Assembly (NCBI GenBank): GCA_937905855.1
Contig: CALCWU010000145.1
Location: 1 to 24,324, forward strand
Length of the DNA stretch: 24,324 nt
Source of the DNA: an uncultured Mollicutes bacterium
GTDB lineage: Bacteria > Bacillota_I > Bacilli_A > Acholeplasmatales > Anaeroplasmataceae
Direction: 5' to 3'
The translations under genes and the position numbers were made by a program. Positions 1 to 7,649 of this stretch are shown here, piece by piece (within the stretch, counting starts at the first letter, position 1; every line of letters begins with the position of its first letter). Under the pieces are notes generated by a model. It ran no database searches and was not told the origin of the DNA. It saw only the letters and a list, made by a program, of their open reading frames with translations.

Positions 1-25
1 TATGTATTATTTATATGGTGATATA

Positions 26-1237
26 ATGACAAAGGAAGAAATTTTAAAAAAATATTTTGGCTATGATAGTTTTAGAGGAATTCAAAGAGAAGCAATTGAT
101 TCAATTTTAAATAATAATGATACAATTGTTTTATTAGCTACTGGTGGTGGAAAATCTATTATTTATCAGGTTCCAGCTATAATGCTAGACGGAATTAGTA
201 TTATTGTTACACCGTTAATCAGCTTAATGGTTGACCAGGTGAAAAATTTAAATAAGCTTAATATTAAGGCGAGATATTTAAATTCCTTAATGGAGCAAGA
301 TGAACAAAATAAAGTATATGAGGAAATTGCAAGAGGAGTGGTAAAGATTATTTATACTTCCCCTGAGCGTTTACAAAATAAACGATTTATTAGCTTAATA
401 AGTAATAAGAATGTTAGTATGCTATGCCTTGATGAATCACATAGTGTTATAGGTAGGTATGGCTTTCGGATGGCGTATGATAAAATAGATGAATTTCTGG
501 CACTATTAAAAAATAGACCTGTAGTAGCAGCCTTAACAGCTACTGCTAGAGATGAAACAATTAAAGAGATTATTAAAATATGTAAAATGGAGAATCCTAA
601 AATTTTTAAAAATAGCTTTGATCGTCCTAATTTATATTATGGAATTGTTAAGGTTAAAGATAAAATAAAATATTTAAAGGAGTATATTGATAATCATAAT
701 GAAAGAGGAATAATTTATACATCAACAAGAGCTATATGTGAACTTTTATATAAAAAGCTAAAGGAATTAGGCTTTTTGTGTAGTGTATATCATGGAGGGA
801 TGGAAGGTGAAGAGAAAATAAAAAATCAAAATGAATATGTAAGTGGTAAAACTAAAATAATGGTGGCAACTATTTCTTTTGGTCTTGGTATTGATATACC
901 AGATATTCGCTATGTGATATTATATAATATTCCCTCATCACTTGAGGATTTATCACAAATGATTGGTAGATGCTCAAGAGATAATAAATACGGGGAGGGA
1001 ATAGTTTTATGGACATTAGAGGATGTGAAAATTGGACTTCACTTTATTTATGGCTTTAAAGAAAATAGCATTGATAGGCAGACATTTTTAAGGGAAAAGG
1101 AAAACAGAAAGGAAAAGCTTAATAGTGTTGTTAGCTTTTGTCTCAGCAGGGGTTGTCTTCGTCACAAATTATTAGGATATTTTGGTGAAAGCAGCAATAA
1201 AAGATGCAATAATTGTAGCTGGTGCTGTAATCATTAA
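26..1237 (+). CDS. recQ: RecQ-family ATP-dependent DNA helicase (short form)
   Basis: A 3'-5' superfamily 2 DNA helicase of the RecQ group, which unwinds recombination and repair intermediates. About 403 residues. Visible motifs: Walker A TGGGKS (about residues 39-44), a DESH box at 136-139 where most RecQ proteins have DEAH, motif III LTATA, and a C-terminal helicase domain with SFGLGIDIPDIR and QMIGRCSRD (usually QEIGRAGRD). It ends in the RecQ zinc subdomain (CLSRGCLRHKLLGYFGE followed by CNNCSWCC). It stops right after the zinc module, so the winged-helix (RQC) and HRDC domains of longer RecQ proteins are missing. I chose the ATG at 26 rather than an in-frame ATG at 2 because GGTGAT lies 3 nt before it, the same signal other genes here use. 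Upstream context is outside the window. Confidence 0.9.
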   Translation: MTKEEILKKYFGYDSFRGIQREAIDSILNNNDTIVLLATGGGKSIIYQVPAIMLDGISIIVTPLISLMVDQVKNLNKLNIKARYLNSLMEQDEQNKVYEEIARGVVKIIYTSPERLQNKRFISLISNKNVSMLCLDESHSVIGRYGFRMAYDKIDEFLALLKNRPVVAALTATARDETIKEIIKICKMENPKIFKNSFDRPNLYYGIVKVKDKIKYLKEYIDNHNERGIIYTSTRAICELLYKKLKELGFLCSVYHGGMEGEEKIKNQNEYVSGKTKIMVATISFGLGIDIPDIRYVILYNIPSSLEDLSQMIGRCSRDNKYGEGIVLWTLEDVKIGLHFIYGFKENSIDRQTFLREKENRKEKLNSVVSFCLSRGCLRHKLLGYFGESSNKRCNNCSWCCNH

Positions 1238-1245
1238 AATTTTTC

Positions 1246-1274
1246 TTGACTTGATATTGAAAAAATAGTATAAT
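1246..1274 (+). promoter_or_regulatory. Sigma-A type promoter for yceD-rpmF
   Basis: TTGACT (1246-1251), a 17-nt spacer and TATAAT (1269-1274), starting 8 nt after the recQ stop codon. The match to the housekeeping consensus is nearly perfect and the start codon at 1296 follows closely, so transcription should begin near 1281 with a very short leader. Confidence 0.8.
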
Positions 1275-1295
1275 TGTAGAGCTGAGGTGATTTTT

Positions 1296-1742
1296 ATGAA
1301 GCTAACACTTGGCCAATTATTAAAACTAAAATTTCCTTATAAGGTATCAGAAGAATTGGATTTATCAGCTGATTTAAATGGCCTTGAGGATATATTATCA
1401 TCTTCACCTGCAAGTGTTAATTATGAATTTTCAAGAATTGATAATGATACATATTTAGTGCATATGGAGATTGAAATAGATTTGGTTTTAGAAGGACCTG
1501 TTAGTCTTAAGGGTTATCTTAAGCATTTTAAGGTAGAATCTAGTGAAATATTTTCTAAGTATGAATATAATGATGATTCTTTTATAATCGAAGGACAAAC
1601 GCTTGATACAAAGGAAGCAGTAATAATGAATATACTTCTAAATAAGCCAATGAAAATCGATGATGAAGAATTTGAAGATGAAATTTCAGATGAAGAAGAA
1701 TATGTGAATCCAGCTTTTGCCAACTTAAAGGATTTATTGTAG
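1296..1742 (+). CDS. YceD/DUF177 family protein
   Basis: A 148-residue acidic protein of the DUF177 (YceD) family, known for sitting directly upstream of rpmF; family members have been linked to 23S rRNA accumulation or ribosome biogenesis. Typical features are the N-terminal segment starting MKLTLGQLLKLKFPY, a central beta-rich region ending near LKGYLKHF, and a Glu/Asp-rich C-terminus before NPAFANLKDLL. The family's usual central cysteines are absent. The ATG at 1296 is preferred over an in-frame GTG at 1287 because that GTG lies inside the ribosome-binding site (GGTGAT, 1286-1291). The stop codon overlaps the AGGAGG of rpmF, so translation of the two is probably coupled. Confidence 0.85.
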   Translation: MKLTLGQLLKLKFPYKVSEELDLSADLNGLEDILSSSPASVNYEFSRIDNDTYLVHMEIEIDLVLEGPVSLKGYLKHFKVESSEIFSKYEYNDDSFIIEGQTLDTKEAVIMNILLNKPMKIDDEEFEDEISDEEEYVNPAFANLKDLL

Positions 1743-1754
1743 GAGGTGTAACAA

Positions 1755-1946
1755 ATGGCAGTACCTTTTCGTAGAGTCTCTAAGATGAAGAAGGGAATGA
1801 GACGTTCTCATCAAGCTTTGAATGTTCCTGGAATGATCACATGTCCTAACTGTGGTGAATTAACATTAGCTCACCGTGTTTGTGGAAATTGTGGATATTA
1901 TAAAGGAAAGCAAGTTGTTTCTTTAAAGAAAGAAGAAACTAAGTAA
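1755..1946 (+). CDS. rpmF: 50S ribosomal protein L32
   Basis: A 63-residue L32, a small zinc-ribbon protein of the large ribosomal subunit. The N-terminus MAVPFRRVSKMKKGMRRSH is characteristic. The ribbon has both pairs, CPNCGE and CGNCGY, so this is the zinc-binding form. AGGAGGTG at 1741-1748 precedes the ATG by 6 nt and overlaps the end of yceD. It is co-transcribed with yceD from the promoter at 1246, and a hairpin follows at 1961. Confidence 0.97.
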   Translation: MAVPFRRVSKMKKGMRRSHQALNVPGMITCPNCGELTLAHRVCGNCGYYKGKQVVSLKKEETK

Positions 1947-1960
1947 GAATAACTCATAGA

Positions 1961-1987
1961 AATAGACGCTTTGGGCGTCTATTTTCT
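1961..1987 (+). terminator. Hairpin after rpmF, terminator-like
   Basis: A perfect 9-bp stem (AATAGACGC with GCGTCTATT), loop TTTGG, followed by TTCT. Pairing can continue outward with one bulged A (ATAGAAATAGACGC against its partner). The T-tract is short, so termination may be incomplete, and rsmH begins only 27 nt after the stem. Confidence 0.6.
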
Positions 1988-2010
1988 ATATATAGATAAA
2001 GAGGTGGAAT

Positions 2011-2937
2011 ATGCTAATCCATAAGAGTGTCCTATTAGAGGAAGCAGTTGAAAATTTATTAGATATTAAAAGTGATGGAATTTATGTAGATGCAACTACT
2101 GGTGGTGGTGGTCATAGCTCTCTGATTTTAGGTAAGCTTACTACTGGTCATTTATATTGCTTTGACCAGGATGAATTCGCATTTTCTAAAACTAAGCCAA
2201 GATTAGATGCTATAGGTGGTAACTATACTTTTGTTCATAGTAACTTTGTCAATTTGAAAAGTGAATTAAATAGATTAGGCGTCGAAAAAATAGATGGAAT
2301 TATTTATGATTTAGGTGTTTCATCATTTCAATTTGATATACCTGAAAGGGGTTTTTCTTATAAATATGATGCTCCCCTTGATATGCGAATGAACCAAAAT
2401 CAGGAATTAAATGCAAGAACAATAGTTAATGAATATCCCTATGAAGAAATTGTTAAGATTTTATATCGCTATGGTGAAGAATCTTTTGCTAAGCAAATAG
2501 CAAGAGGAATAGAAAAAGAAAGAGCAATTAAGCCAATTGAAACAACCTTTGAACTTGTTGATGTTATCAAAAAGAGTCTTCCTGCTAAAGTTTTAAGACA
2601 AAAGGGACATCCAGCAAAACAAACCTTTCAAGCTTTAAGAATTGCAGTTAATGATGAATTAAGAGTGTTTGAGGTATCTATTAAGGATGCCCTTGAAATG
2701 CTAAATAGTAATGGTAGAGCTGTTGTTATAACATTTCATTCCTTAGAGGATAGAATTTGTAAAACAATCTTCAAGGAAGCCTCAACTCTTGATATTCCTG
2801 ATGGATTACCAATTGTTATTACTGAGGATGCACCTTTTGAACTTGTTACTAAAAAGCCTATTTTACCAAGTGAAGAGGAATTAACAGAAAATAATCGTGC
2901 TCACAGTGCCAAGATGAGAGTGATTAGAAAACGCTAA
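2011..2937 (+). CDS. rsmH: 16S rRNA (cytosine1402-N4)-methyltransferase
   Basis: RsmH (MraW) adds the N4-methyl group to C1402 of 16S rRNA in the P-site region, using S-adenosylmethionine. The 308 residues match the usual length. Visible motifs: the SAM-binding loop VDATTGGGGHSSLIL near residue 25, YDLGVSSFQFD, GFSYKYDAPLDMRM, the family signature KGHPAKQTFQALRIAVNDEL and ITFHSLEDRI. The ATG at 2011 has GAGGTGGA a few bases upstream. rsmH usually lies in the mraZ-rsmH-ftsL-pbp division cluster; here it follows yceD-rpmF and is followed by a pectinesterase, so that cluster is not present in this window. The gap to rpmF is too short for an obvious independent promoter, so it is probably read through from upstream. 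Confidence 0.96.
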   Translation: MLIHKSVLLEEAVENLLDIKSDGIYVDATTGGGGHSSLILGKLTTGHLYCFDQDEFAFSKTKPRLDAIGGNYTFVHSNFVNLKSELNRLGVEKIDGIIYDLGVSSFQFDIPERGFSYKYDAPLDMRMNQNQELNARTIVNEYPYEEIVKILYRYGEESFAKQIARGIEKERAIKPIETTFELVDVIKKSLPAKVLRQKGHPAKQTFQALRIAVNDELRVFEVSIKDALEMLNSNGRAVVITFHSLEDRICKTIFKEASTLDIPDGLPIVITEDAPFELVTKKPILPSEEELTENNRAHSAKMRVIRKR

Positions 2938-2969
2938 TTACTCTTTTTTTTATTAAAAAAGTAAAAAAA
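2938..2969 (+). terminator. Weak A/T hairpin after rsmH
   Basis: A T-rich left arm (ACTCTTTTTTTT) can pair imperfectly with AAAAAAGTA just downstream, and an A-rich run follows. There is no GC-rich stem. Ending the rsmH transcript here is plausible from position, but the structure is weak. Confidence 0.3.
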
Positions 2970-3001
2970 TATGCCTTGTGTGATATTTATGTGATATTTT
3001 T

Positions 3002-3015
3002 TGAAAGCACTTGCA
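3002..3015 (+). promoter_or_regulatory. Upstream cre-like site of the pectinesterase promoter
   Basis: TGAAAGCACTTGCA matches the CcpA operator consensus TGWAANCGNTNWCA except for A at the central G and G at one W position. It overlaps the -35 hexamer (3011-3016) and starts exactly 20 bp before the second, better site, so both would lie on the same face of the helix. Confidence 0.45.
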
Positions 3016-3039
3016 AAGAAATGAAAACGTTGTTATAAT
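3011..3039 (+). promoter_or_regulatory. Promoter of the pectinesterase gene
   Basis: TTGCAA (3011-3016), a 17-nt spacer and TATAAT (3034-3039). The start codon is 54 nt beyond the -10 box. The spacer is occupied by a cre-like operator, which suggests the promoter is blocked when a LacI-family regulator is bound. Confidence 0.7.
3022..3035 (+). promoter_or_regulatory. cre-like operator between -35 and -10
   Basis: TGAAAACGTTGTTA fits the catabolite-responsive element consensus TGWAANCGNTNWCA at 13 of 14 positions (T for C near the end). It fills most of the -35/-10 spacer and overlaps the first two bases of the -10 box, where CcpA binding blocks RNA polymerase in known repressed genes. Repression of a pectin-degrading enzyme by preferred sugars would make biological sense. 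The regulator is inferred. Confidence 0.65.
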
Positions 3040-3092
3040 TGTAATATGTTTATGAAGTTTGCACTTCGAAATGAAAAGGAGAAAAAGAAAAG

Positions 3093-6000
3093 ATGAAGAA
3101 GAAAGGACTTAGAGTTCTTAGTACAGCAGTGCTTTTGGGTGTTGGTATTGCTAGTACAATGTCACTTACAGGATGTAAAAAAGATCCTGTAGAATCCCAA
3201 GCACCAGCAAGTTCGGGAACAACTGTGGTTCCACAACCAAGCAGTTCTAGTAGTTCAAGCTCAAGCACAACTGCACCAAAGCCAAGTAGCTCTAGCAGTT
3301 CAAGCTCAAGCACAACTGCTCCACAACCAAGTAGTTCTAGTAGTTCTACTTCAAGTAGTGAAGAAGAAAAAGAATTTAATTTATCATTCGTTTCTAAATA
3401 TGGCGAGGCTCCTACTGCTTATAAATCGAAAACAATCGAATTACCACAAATGTCAGATGTTGCATATCCATATGGTGGAAAATATGTTTTTGGTGGTTGG
3501 TATTTAGACGATAGTTTTGAAAATGAAGCGGTTGCGGGAACAAAGCTTTCTGCCGATGCTATTTTGTATGCAAAATGGACAAAAGAAGCCTTAGCTGCTC
3601 CAACAACTGCGCCAAGTGGATATGAGGTTGTTACTAAGAATTTGAGTGTGGATTCATTAGAGGCTAAAACCTACGCTGATGATTATTCAGATGGAACATT
3701 TATAATCTCTAAAGGTACAACTGTAAGAAATCGTACAAAAACATGGACTAATCCTGATGATGCTGCTGATCAAATTGTATTTAATAAATCTATTAAAGTT
3801 GGTAGTGCTTCAAATTTATTAAGTGTAGAATCACAAGGAGAAGGTGTTTTGGAATTTTATGTTCAAAATGGTTCTTCAGGCGTTCAAACTAGAACAATTA
3901 AAATTACTAATCCAGATGGAAGTGTTACAGATATTGTTATTCCTGCTGGAGATGCACAATGGGATTATCCTGCTGGTAGTCCAATTGTTAAGATTTATAG
4001 TATAAATCGTGATACTGGGACTGTTGATATTTATGCAGCTAAGCTTACAACTATTTGTGAGGTTGCTAGTGAGACTGGATTTAAAATTACAGATGCTGGA
4101 ACAACTGAATTTATTGAGGGTCAACAACTAGATTTATCAAAGATGAGAGTTGATGCTGTATTTGGTAATGGTAGAACCGAGTCAATTGCTCTTGATTCAA
4201 GTGATTTAGTAATTGATTCAAGTGCCGTTTTGATGAACACACCTGGTAAATACCAAATTAGTGTAAAATATAAGGATTATGAAACTCAAACAATAGATGT
4301 AATTGTTTATGAAATTGTTGAAATTAAGACTTTAGGCTTTAACGCGACTGAAAAATTAGCTCAAAATTCTGCAGCTGGAAATGGTGTATATTATAACCAA
4401 ACAGTTCAAAGAGTATTTGATTTGAATGAAGCGTTTAATAGCAATTATTTGAATGTTATTGTTAAATGTAGCGATGGAACAAAGACAAAAGAGTTTAGAT
4501 TAACATCTACTGATTATGAAATTAATTCAACTGAATTCGATAATACAGTTGCTGGAGAATATCAAATCCATGTAACAGTAACACTTAATGGTACTAATAA
4601 AGTTGCTAACTATAAAGTTTATGTAGTTGATGCTACACCTAGTGTTGTAAATGAAATTGTTCAAGTTAAGGTTAACCCTAACTACACTGGAGTTATTGGT
4701 GCTGTTGAAGCAGGATATAATACATTTACATCAATTCAACAAGCTTTGGATTATTTAAGTAAACTTGATGAAAGTTATAAAACAAAGGAAAAACTTCTTT
4801 ATATTGCTGCTGGCACTTATAATGAGAAGGTTGAAATTACAGTTCCTTATTTAACAATTGTAGGTGAAGATAAGGAAACAACAAAGATTGAATGGAATTC
4901 ATTATATGGAATAGAGGATGAGTCAGGCTTTGAACAAGTAACAGATTCAACTCAAACTTTAGCAGTTCGCGATAGTGCAATTGGTTGTACAATTAAAAAT
5001 TTAACTATTTCAAATTATTGGAATAATTATCATGTGTTCGATGATGCATTTGGTTACAATTATGCTGAACATCGTGCTCTTGCATTGCTTGTTCAATCAG
5101 ATCAATTTAAAATGGATAATTGTAAGTTATTAGGATATCAAGATACTGTTGAATTCTTTACTGGTCGTCAATATATCACAAATACTTATATTGAAGGCTT
5201 AACTGACTTTATCTTTGGTACTAATAATACTACTTATTTTAACAAATGTGAAATTCATTCAATTGATTCTGGAAAGGTAAAAGCTTTTGATGCTGATGGA
5301 AATCCTAGTGAATATAACACAGATGGTGGTTATATTACAGCATTTAAGGGTTGCAATAAAGGAAGCTCAGATTATGTAAAATATGGTGCAGTATTTGATG
5401 ATTGTGATTTTACAGCTGATGAATTTACAACTGCAAATCATAATACTGCAATTGGTCGTAACTGGGGTAATTATGCTGCAGTTATGGTAATGAATTCAAG
5501 AATTGGTGCTCATGTTTCAACTGTTGGTAATGACTCAGGAAATGTAAAGGGCGCTCGTTATGTAACAATGAGTTGTTCTGTATTAGAGGAAACAGTTAAA
5601 TTTACTGAATACAATAATACTGGAGCTGGTGCTATTACAGAAAGTGTTGCTGGTGGAACTGTAATAACAGATGTTGAAATTGCTGCAAAGTATAATGATT
5701 TAAGTGTTATCTTTGGTGCTGGCTACAATGGTGCAGTTAATTATACTACATCTTGGGATCCAACAATTGGCGGTATTACCTTAGATACAAATGTTTATTA
5801 TATGTTTGATGGAAGTGAAAGCACAACAGGTACAACATATAAATATACAGAAAATTGTAATGGAACAACAACAACACTTGGTGATTTAACAATTGATGGA
5901 ACTGCTGGTAAGGTTACTTCAAGAGGAAGCGATACACAACTTAATGCTGGTGGAAAAATTATCTTTGATGTTAAAGCTGGTACAACAGTCACAGTTAAAA

Positions 6001-6794
6001 CATATCCTGGATATCACAGTTATTCATTAAATGGTGTTGAACCAGCATATGATGATTTTGCTCAATATTATGCGACTGATACAACTGTAACATTAGAAGC
6101 AACAGGAACAATGTACCTATTTAAGATTATTGTTTCTACAACTCAAGCTGCACCAGAGACTGCAACTTGTGAAAGTATTACTTTAAGTGGCGCTCCTACA
6201 GATGACTTAGAGCTTGGCACTGATATTGATTTTTCTAAAATGGTAGTTAAAGCTACTTATTCAGATGGTTCTATAAGAACAATTCCAAGTGTAGATTATG
6301 AAATTGATACTACAAACGTTGTAAAGGATGCTGAGGGTACATATGAGGTTGTAGTAAGATTTGCTGGTAAAGAAGCAAAATTTAATGTGAAGTATGTTGC
6401 GACAGTATCTAATGCTATTTCTGCAAATACAACTTGGTCATTTAAAGATGATACAGCTAATGCAAGTGATAATTATTTTGTATTCGACAATACTAATTTC
6501 ACGTTCAATAAATTAACTGTTACAGGTGCAGGCGATAATGGCGATTGGATTCAGTTTAACAATGATGCAACTGCAACATTTGAGGTTGCTGGACCATGTA
6601 CTGTAACTATTATGTATTATCAAGCAAAAGAATGTGCTGATGTTAGTGTTAATGGTGGTACTGCAATTAGTGGTACTGCAAGTTCATATGAACAATCATT
6701 TGATTATGTAATAAGTGAAGCTGGAGTTGTTACTATTAAATCAAATGTAACTGGTAATGGTTATATTGGAAAGATTATTGTAACATTTGCTTAG
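3093..6794 (+). CDS. Multidomain pectinesterase lipoprotein
   Basis: A 1233-residue secreted lipoprotein that should remove methyl esters from pectin at the cell surface. A lipoprotein signal peptide ends in the lipobox LTGC with the lipidated cysteine at 28. A Ser/Thr/Pro linker (about 35-90) follows, then an InlB B-type repeat (about 94-164, FGGWYLDD to LYAKWT), a beta-sandwich region of carbohydrate-binding type (about 175-325), two bacterial Ig-like regions (about 327-518), the carbohydrate esterase family 8 right-handed beta-helix (about 520-890), a further carbohydrate-binding-like region (about 894-1020), a third Ig-like domain (about 1024-1098) and a C-terminal beta-sandwich (about 1107-1233). 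The esterase keeps the key residues: GYQDT (Asp684), DFIFG (Asp705) and GRNWG (Arg789, Trp791). AAGGAG 11 nt upstream supports the start. It stands alone as a transcription unit; the non-catalytic domains are assigned by eye and are less certain than the esterase. Confidence 0.88.
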   Translation: MKKKGLRVLSTAVLLGVGIASTMSLTGCKKDPVESQAPASSGTTVVPQPSSSSSSSSSTTAPKPSSSSSSSSSTTAPQPSSSSSSTSSSEEEKEFNLSFVSKYGEAPTAYKSKTIELPQMSDVAYPYGGKYVFGGWYLDDSFENEAVAGTKLSADAILYAKWTKEALAAPTTAPSGYEVVTKNLSVDSLEAKTYADDYSDGTFIISKGTTVRNRTKTWTNPDDAADQIVFNKSIKVGSASNLLSVESQGEGVLEFYVQNGSSGVQTRTIKITNPDGSVTDIVIPAGDAQWDYPAGSPIVKIYSINRDTGTVDIYAAKLTTICEVASETGFKITDAGTTEFIEGQQLDLSKMRVDAVFGNGRTESIALDSSDLVIDSSAVLMNTPGKYQISVKYKDYETQTIDVIVYEIVEIKTLGFNATEKLAQNSAAGNGVYYNQTVQRVFDLNEAFNSNYLNVIVKCSDGTKTKEFRLTSTDYEINSTEFDNTVAGEYQIHVTVTLNGTNKVANYKVYVVDATPSVVNEIVQVKVNPNYTGVIGAVEAGYNTFTSIQQALDYLSKLDESYKTKEKLLYIAAGTYNEKVEITVPYLTIVGEDKETTKIEWNSLYGIEDESGFEQVTDSTQTLAVRDSAIGCTIKNLTISNYWNNYHVFDDAFGYNYAEHRALALLVQSDQFKMDNCKLLGYQDTVEFFTGRQYITNTYIEGLTDFIFGTNNTTYFNKCEIHSIDSGKVKAFDADGNPSEYNTDGGYITAFKGCNKGSSDYVKYGAVFDDCDFTADEFTTANHNTAIGRNWGNYAAVMVMNSRIGAHVSTVGNDSGNVKGARYVTMSCSVLEETVKFTEYNNTGAGAITESVAGGTVITDVEIAAKYNDLSVIFGAGYNGAVNYTTSWDPTIGGITLDTNVYYMFDGSESTTGTTYKYTENCNGTTTTLGDLTIDGTAGKVTSRGSDTQLNAGGKIIFDVKAGTTVTVKTYPGYHSYSLNGVEPAYDDFAQYYATDTTVTLEATGTMYLFKIIVSTTQAAPETATCESITLSGAPTDDLELGTDIDFSKMVVKATYSDGSIRTIPSVDYEIDTTNVVKDAEGTYEVVVRFAGKEAKFNVKYVATVSNAISANTTWSFKDDTANASDNYFVFDNTNFTFNKLTVTGAGDNGDWIQFNNDATATFEVAGPCTVTIMYYQAKECADVSVNGGTAISGTASSYEQSFDYVISEAGVVTIKSNVTGNGYIGKIIVTFA
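3237..3359 (+). repeat. 45-bp in-frame tandem repeat coding a Ser-rich linker
   Basis: Two full 45-bp units (3237-3281 and 3282-3326) and a partial third. Each unit codes Pro-Ser9-Thr-Thr-Ala-Pro-Lys/Gln. The copies differ at a few wobble positions (AGC/AGT, TCT), so they are not a recent perfect duplication. The product is a flexible spacer that lifts the enzyme from the membrane; unit number could vary between strains. Confidence 0.75.
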
Positions 6795-6801
6795 TAAAAT
6801 T

Positions 6802-6828
6802 TGGGACTTTTAATAGTCCCATTTTTTT
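6802..6828 (+). terminator. Rho-independent terminator after the pectinesterase
   Basis: A 7-bp stem TGGGACT/AGTCCCA with loop TTTAAT is followed directly by a run of seven T. It begins 8 nt after the stop codon. Confidence 0.88.
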
Positions 6829-6841
6829 GCATTAATTTCCA

Positions 6842-6870
6842 TTGCTGATAAATACTAAATATGGTATAAT
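6842..6870 (+). promoter_or_regulatory. Promoter of pflA
   Basis: TTGCTG (6842-6847), a 17-nt spacer and TATAAT (6865-6870), just after the pectinesterase terminator and 33 nt upstream of the pflA start codon. Confidence 0.65.
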
Positions 6871-6902
6871 TTTATATTGGAAGTTAAAAGGAGCTGTTAT
6901 AT

Positions 6903-7649
6903 ATGATTGGTAAAATACATTCATTTGAATCTTTTGGTACTGTTGATGGACCTGGTATTCGTTTTGTAGTGTTTTTAAAGGGATGTCCGCTTCGCTGTAT
7001 GTATTGTCATAATCCTGATACATGGACTAGTGATGGTGCTGAATTGCATGAAGCAAGTGAAGTTTGTGATATGATTTTAAAATATAAAAATTATTTTGCA
7101 AATGGTGGTGGCGTTACAGTTACTGGTGGTGAGCCGTTAGTGCAAATTGATTTTGTCATTGAATTATTTACAATGCTAAAGAAAAAAGGAATTCATACCT
7201 GCTGTGATACGTCTGGATTTATGTTTGATCCTGATGATAAGGAATCAGTAGAAAAGCATTTAAAGCTTATTGAGGTTTGTGATTTATTCCTATTAGATAT
7301 TAAACATATTGATGATGATATGCATATTAAGCTTACTGGAAAAAGTAATAAGCATACTCTTGCCTTTGCTGAATTCTTAGAGGCTCATGGTAAGCATATG
7401 TGGATACGTCATGTTCTTGTTCCTGGTATTACAACTGATGAAGGCGAGCTTACTAGACTTCATGATTACTTGAATAAATTTACAATGGTTGATAAGGTAG
7501 AGGTTTTGCCATATCATACTATGGGTGTTGTAAAATATAAGAATCTTGGTATACCATATAGATTAGAAGGAGTAAATCCTCCTACTAAAGATGAGGTTTT
7601 AAGAGCTAAAGAGATATTGGAGGTAAAAAAATATGCAGCTAAACGATAA
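6903..7649 (+). CDS. pflA: Pyruvate formate-lyase activating enzyme
   Basis: A radical-SAM activase that uses a [4Fe-4S] cluster and S-adenosylmethionine to install the glycyl radical on pyruvate formate-lyase. 248 residues, the normal length. The cluster motif is Cys28-x3-Cys32-x2-Cys35 in GCPLRCMYCHNPDTW, preceded by the typical GTVDGPGIRFVVFLKGC. The GGE-type SAM-binding segment VTVTGGEPL, DLFLLDIKHID and WIRHVLVPGITTDE are also present. AAAAGGAG lies 9 nt upstream of the ATG. Its 3' end overlaps the thioredoxin-like gene by 17 nt, and PFL follows, so this is a dedicated activase-substrate locus. Unusually, the natural substrate here is a separate 77-residue polypeptide. Confidence 0.95.
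   Translation: MIGKIHSFESFGTVDGPGIRFVVFLKGCPLRCMYCHNPDTWTSDGAELHEASEVCDMILKYKNYFANGGGVTVTGGEPLVQIDFVIELFTMLKKKGIHTCCDTSGFMFDPDDKESVEKHLKLIEVCDLFLLDIKHIDDDMHIKLTGKSNKHTLAFAEFLEAHGKHMWIRHVLVPGITTDEGELTRLHDYLNKFTMVDKVEVLPYHTMGVVKYKNLGIPYRLEGVNPPTKDEVLRAKEILEVKKYAAKR

Noticed and set aside
1287..1298. GTG at 1287 as the start of yceD
   Set aside because: The GTG is part of the GGTGAT ribosome-binding site; the ATG at 1296 is correctly spaced.
3011..3092. A regulatory RNA or riboswitch in the pectinesterase leader
   Set aside because: The leader after the -10 box is about 50 nt, with no convincing conserved structure; the cre-like DNA sites explain the region better.
3050..3313. Open frame on the minus strand opposite the pectinesterase N-terminus
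   Set aside because: It is the antisense reading of the serine repeat, with no ribosome-binding site or recognisable product. Similar antisense frames at 3876-4127, 5798-5992, 9021-9212 and 17165-17356 were rejected for the same reason.
3237..3359. Possible CRISPR or intergenic repeat array
   Set aside because: The repeats are contiguous, lack spacers, keep the reading frame and code a serine linker typical of lipoproteins.
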